Assembly (NCBI GenBank): GCA_947630925.1
Contig: CANRJM010000010.1
Location: forward strand, 1-63,138
Length of the DNA: 63,138 nucleotides
Source: an uncultured Lachnospiraceae bacterium
Lineage (GTDB): Bacteria; Bacillota; Clostridia; Lachnospirales; Lachnospiraceae
Reading direction: 5' to 3'
The notes under the pieces were generated by a model, which did no database searches, was not told the DNA's origin, and worked only from the letters and a program-made list of their open reading frames with translations. The stretch's first letter is position 1; each line of letters opens with the position of its first letter. Both the position numbers and the translations under genes were made by a program. Below are positions 59,896 through 63,138 of the stretch, piece after piece.

Positions 59896-62808
59896 TTATT
59901 TTATCTTCGTTTTCTTTACCGAACTCCACTTTCCGGTATACTTCTTGCCGGAAACTTTCTTATAAGCGCTGACTCTTACAAAGTACTTCTTCTTACTCTT
60001 TAACTTCTTGATGGTCTTCTTTGTCGTCTTTGCTCCTTTAACCGCATATTTCTTTACACCCTTTTTGAATTTCTTATCGGTTGCAATCTGAACGGTATAA
60101 CCGGTTGCACCGCTTACCTTCTTCCACTGCACCAGCAACGTCTTCTTTTTCGTTGATTTTACCTTCTTTAAGGTTACTTTCTTCGGCGCTGTTACCTTGC
60201 CCGGTGTTGTATTCGGTTTGTTGTTTGTACCCGGTGTTACGTTTGTACCCGGTGCCGGTGTTGCGTTTCCGCCCGGCGCTGGTGTTGCGTTTCCGCCCGG
60301 CGCTGGTGTTGTGTTTCCGCCCGGAGCCGGTGTGTTTCCGCCTGGCGCTGGTGTTGCGTTTCCACCCGGCGCTGGCGTTGTGTTTCCGCCCGGAGCCGGT
60401 GTGTTTCCGCCCGGTGCTGGTGTTGCCTTTGGTTTCGGCGTTCTCTGCGGTGTTGGCGAAACCAGTGTTCCATCATCCTCTGCGACAACAGTTACCGGAC
60501 AAGTTACATGCTGTCCGGATTCTCCCGTATAAGCATGAATCACAGTCTCGCCAGGAGCTACAGCAGTAACCACGCCATTTTTATCAACAGTAGCAACTTT
60601 TGTATTATCACTTATCCAGGCAATTGCTTCATTTGCCTCAGCCGGATCTGTAACAGGCAGAAGAGTATACTGCCAGCCGGCAGCCAGTTTCAAATCGTCA
60701 TTGCTTAACGCAAGATTCGATGCCAGAACCTTCTCCCCGCTCTCTTTTGGCTCAAAAACCGGATTAGAAATGGTTAATGTCATCTCAATGGTATTATCGC
60801 CGGTTACATACCAGTCTGATGGGAAATCATAACACTGACCTGCCGTATTCTTCTTTACATCGCTAACAATATTATCCGGTTCATACCAATAATTCAGGAA
60901 ACAGAGGTCAACTGCAGGAGCAGTCGGTACTATTTCGCCCTGGTCATTTTGCTTAGGGGTAAGATCCTTTTTCCAATTATAGGTATCTTTTAATAACGTA
61001 CATGCATGACCATTAAAGGAAACACTTTCAAGCTTTGCATCCATGCTTATTACAGCGGACTCCGCAGCATTTCCATTTTGAACGGTAACATCCTTTAAGA
61101 ACAGGGTATTTAGCTTAGACATCAAACTTTTATCATAAGTCATGCTAATCGTATATTTTCCTCCGTCAGACCCTCTTCTTACAGTCAGATAATCCGTAGC
61201 CGATAAAGTCTTCCATGTATTGGAATTACCCGCATACAGACCTAATTTCAAATCTTCCGGCTCCGTTACCTCTACAACGCAGCGGTCTACAGCGCCGGAT
61301 GCAGCAGTTGCCGTAATCACGCAGATTCCAACACCTCTTGGCATAACGCCGCCTTTATAAGTAACCTTCGCCACACTGCTGTCCGAAGTACTCCATGTAA
61401 TTAAATCATCGGATGAATCCGGCGTCAGAGTCGCTTCCAAATAAGTCGTCATATCCGCCGTATCCATCTTTAAATAATGCTCGCTCAGAGAAAGACCGGT
61501 TGCATTGCCTTTCTGATTTTTACCGTATACATACATGATACCGTCAATAATATCCTGCTGCGTTACCTTAAATGTTTCGCGGTCAAAAAGGGCAAAGCCA
61601 AATTCGCCATTATGACCGTTATCCCAATAAACCGGTACGATACCGTTTTCCTTCGATTCTGAACAAAGTTTCCACGCATAATATTTACGGTTTTCCAAAT
61701 TCTTAGAATCCCCTTTGAGCGAATTGACTGTATTGGATTTATCAATCGAACCATACTCGCCAATAACGACCGGATATCCTTTCGACGTAAAGTCTTCCTT
61801 TAAGCGGGCAAAACCGCGCTCCATGTAATCTTCTCCCTGATAACCGACAGATTTGGCCGGATCTGCTTCATCGCCCCACTGTGTGGTAATATAATCTTCC
61901 TGTCCGCAAAAGCCCCAAGGAGCATAATAATGAACAGAAATCATGATACGCTTCTGTCCTTCCGGCACATCCTTACTAAGATATGTATCCTCCGGAATCC
62001 GGAAACCATAATCCGTATCCTCTTTTTCCTCTGCCGGATCATACCCTGTCGTCAGGGAAAGATCCGTATTCATACCAGGAATCAGCACCCAGCGCTTATC
62101 ATTATTTCCGCCGCTCTGTCTTACCGTATCTACAAAAATCTGGTTATAGTCGTTGATATTTTTATAGACATCCTGAATCTGCTTCAGCGTCGCATCGCTT
62201 TTGCCAGCGATATCAGCGCCTACCTCATTCATCGACTCAAAGATCAGATGCTCGTCATAATCCTTAAAATAATCCGCAAGCTGTCCCCATACAGCCTTAT
62301 ACTTCGCCTTAATTTCAACCTGGGCATCATCATCCTTTCCCGGAAGGAGCCATCCTCCCGTAACGGTAGAATATCCGTCTCCATGAATATTCATGATAAC
62401 ATACATCTTATATTCTAAAGCCCAGTCAATAATTTCCTTTAGCCTTGCCAGACGCACTGCGTTTAACGTATAATCAGGAGCTTTGCCAATCAGATTCAGC
62501 CATGAAACCGGAATACGAATTGACTTAAAACCTGCTCTTCCCACATTGCGGATCAAAGACTTCTCGACCGTATAATGGCTCCATGCAGATTCGTTTGGCC
62601 CGTTTTGGTCAGTAGCTTCCATCTGATTCCCCAGGTTCCATCCTGCACCCATGGCTTCTACTATCTCTGCCTGACTCAAATCGGTATACCCATCCGCCGC
62701 CTTTGCTTTTTCACTTACACCTGAAGCCGGTGTATAACCGGCCCCAAGTGTTAAAATGAGAGAAGCAATTAAAAGAAAGGATAGCATTTTATTTCTTTTT
62801 CTTTGCAA
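59896..62808 (-). CDS. Secreted GH5 glycoside hydrolase (endoglucanase-like)
   Basis: 970 residues from a TTG at 62808 with a GGAGGT site 6 bases upstream; the first in-frame ATG after it (62787) has none. Signal peptide (about 1-38). The GH5 domain (about 40-430) has GWNLGNQME, SIRIPVSW, the acid/base Glu in FESMNEV (about residue 195) and the nucleophile in VVIGEYGSID (about 351), with HYYAPWGF between. Then a Big-type Ig-like domain, a beta-rich carbohydrate-binding-like domain (about 530-690), a second Ig-like domain, Pro-Ala-Pro-Gly-Gly repeats and the lysine-rich FN3-like C-terminus. It probably cleaves beta-glucan or mannan at the cell surface. Confidence 0.93.
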   Translation of the reverse strand: MQRKRNKMLSFLLIASLILTLGAGYTPASGVSEKAKAADGYTDLSQAEIVEAMGAGWNLGNQMEATDQNGPNESAWSHYTVEKSLIRNVGRAGFKSIRIPVSWLNLIGKAPDYTLNAVRLARLKEIIDWALEYKMYVIMNIHGDGYSTVTGGWLLPGKDDDAQVEIKAKYKAVWGQLADYFKDYDEHLIFESMNEVGADIAGKSDATLKQIQDVYKNINDYNQIFVDTVRQSGGNNDKRWVLIPGMNTDLSLTTGYDPAEEKEDTDYGFRIPEDTYLSKDVPEGQKRIMISVHYYAPWGFCGQEDYITTQWGDEADPAKSVGYQGEDYMERGFARLKEDFTSKGYPVVIGEYGSIDKSNTVNSLKGDSKNLENRKYYAWKLCSESKENGIVPVYWDNGHNGEFGFALFDRETFKVTQQDIIDGIMYVYGKNQKGNATGLSLSEHYLKMDTADMTTYLEATLTPDSSDDLITWSTSDSSVAKVTYKGGVMPRGVGICVITATAASGAVDRCVVEVTEPEDLKLGLYAGNSNTWKTLSATDYLTVRRGSDGGKYTISMTYDKSLMSKLNTLFLKDVTVQNGNAAESAVISMDAKLESVSFNGHACTLLKDTYNWKKDLTPKQNDQGEIVPTAPAVDLCFLNYWYEPDNIVSDVKKNTAGQCYDFPSDWYVTGDNTIEMTLTISNPVFEPKESGEKVLASNLALSNDDLKLAAGWQYTLLPVTDPAEANEAIAWISDNTKVATVDKNGVVTAVAPGETVIHAYTGESGQHVTCPVTVVAEDDGTLVSPTPQRTPKPKATPAPGGNTPAPGGNTTPAPGGNATPAPGGNTPAPGGNTTPAPGGNATPAPGGNATPAPGTNVTPGTNNKPNTTPGKVTAPKKVTLKKVKSTKKKTLLVQWKKVSGATGYTVQIATDKKFKKGVKKYAVKGAKTTKKTIKKLKSKKKYFVRVSAYKKVSGKKYTGKWSSVKKTKIK
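60205..60430. repeat. Pro-Ala-Pro-Gly-Gly linker repeats of the GH5 protein
   Basis: Nine to ten copies of 21-24 bp units such as TTTCCGCCCGGCGCTGGTGT. A longer three-unit period (about 66 bp) is itself duplicated, indicating stepwise expansion. Confidence 0.85.
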
Positions 62809-62825
62809 AATTTTACCTCCATTTC

Positions 62826-62899
62826 CTATCAGCACTTTTATTTGCTGTTTTTAACTACATCTCTATCAGCGTTTTTACTCGCTGTTTTTAACTACACCT
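62826..62899. repeat. Two tandem 37-bp units with hairpins
   Basis: Units 62826-62862 and 62863-62899 both have the plan CTATCAGC - loop - GCTGTTTTTAACTACA. In each, CAGCR pairs with YGCTG, followed on the plus strand by TTTTT. They therefore look like two plus-strand terminators, although both flanking genes are on the minus strand. Confidence 0.7.
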
Positions 62900-62910
62900 C
62901 CGTCATCAGA

Positions 62911-63138
62911 CTACTTTACCTTGACGCTCTTTGCCTTACTCCACTTACCGGTAACCGTCTTGCCGGAAGCTTTCTTGTAAGCGCAGACTCTCGCGAAGTA
63001 TTTCTTCTTGCTCTTTAACTTCTTAATCGTCTTCTTAGTCGTCTTTGCACTCTTAACCGTGTAGGTCTTCTTGCCCTTCTTAAACTTCTTATCCTTAGCA
63101 ATCTGAACCTTATAACCGGTTGCGCCGCTTACCTTCTT
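62911..63138 (-). CDS. 3' end of another secreted protein with lysine-rich FN3-like C-terminus
   Basis: An open minus-strand frame enters from the right edge and stops at a TAG (62911-62913). The 75 visible codons are a lysine-rich FN3-like domain (..KKVSGATGYKVQIAKDKKF.. to ..KWSKAKSVKVK) nearly identical in DNA and protein to the C-terminus encoded at 56821-57060 and clearly related to that of the GH5 protein. The upstream part lies outside the window; by analogy it should be a secreted enzyme or binding protein with a Pro/Gly linker. Confidence 0.88.
   Translation of the reverse strand, partial: KKVSGATGYKVQIAKDKKFKKGKKTYTVKSAKTTKKTIKKLKSKKKYFARVCAYKKASGKTVTGKWSKAKSVKVK

Overview
The window looks like the chromosome of an anaerobic, spore-forming Clostridia member, most likely a gut Lachnospiraceae. 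The evidence is gene content: sporulation and germination genes (BofA, a SpoIIQ-like M23 protein, a GerA-family protein, a Csp-like subtilase), a reverse rubrerythrin behind a PerR-like box, Firmicutes-type rplJ-rplL with an L10 leader, a Clostridia-type Tad pilus locus (FHA protein, DUF5702, Flp1-like pilin), and large secreted carbohydrate-active proteins with Pro-Ala-Pro-Gly-Gly linkers and lysine-rich C-termini. Base composition is moderately AT-rich. Most genes lie on the minus strand.

Layout. 1-2.8 kb: a two-component regulator running into the start of a probable kinase, a nonsense-split AIM24-family gene and a degenerate M23 protein. 3.1-7.5 kb: glgP-sppA-RDD operon. 7.7-8.1 kb: PrcB-like lipoprotein (plus strand). 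8.1-17.8 kb: one 11-gene tad operon with two prepilin peptidases, driven by a near-consensus promoter at 17.73-17.76 kb. 17.8-23.7 kb: bofA, DUF2508, Csp-like S8 protease, ClpX, tRNA-Arg, and a D,D-carboxypeptidase. 23.9-28.3 kb: DHHW-MBOAT-DHHW-DUF4358 acyl-transfer cassette. 28.3-32.7 kb: acyl-ACP thioesterase and an asymmetric heterodimeric ABC exporter. 32.9-35.4 kb (plus strand): AraC regulator, a DUF5662-like gene behind a structured leader, and a PAP2 protein. 35.4-42.2 kb: aminopeptidase P, rsmA, tatD, NhaD-like antiporter, GerA-family protein. 42.4-43.9 kb (plus): possible PD-(D/E)XK protein and a BI-1 protein. 44-46.9 kb: secreted CotH-kinase protein. 47-47.6 kb: five-tRNA operon. 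47.6-49.9 kb: two aminotransferases. 50.2-50.6 kb: tRNA-Lys and a 56-codon small gene. 50.8-52 kb: rplJ-rplL. 52-63.1 kb: GH59 enzyme, ClC channel, a CBM-like secreted protein, reverse rubrerythrin, a GH5 enzyme and the 3' end of another member of the same secreted family.

The secreted proteins share modules. The CotH protein and the 56.8-58.4 kb protein carry the same unnamed domain of about 130 residues just before a Pro/Gly linker. The GH5, CBM-like and right-edge proteins share an almost identical lysine-rich FN3-like C-terminus, which suggests a family-wide surface-display architecture.

The most unusual local structures are: a 32-bp inverted repeat around 65 bp inside the 5' end of a Tad pseudopilin gene, open in frame in either orientation; a structured, potentially pseudoknotted leader before the DUF5662-like gene; a compact small-protein gene with its own -10 box and terminator at 50.45-50.63 kb; and the nonsense-split AIM24 gene. 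All functions are inferred from sequence alone, with no database search.
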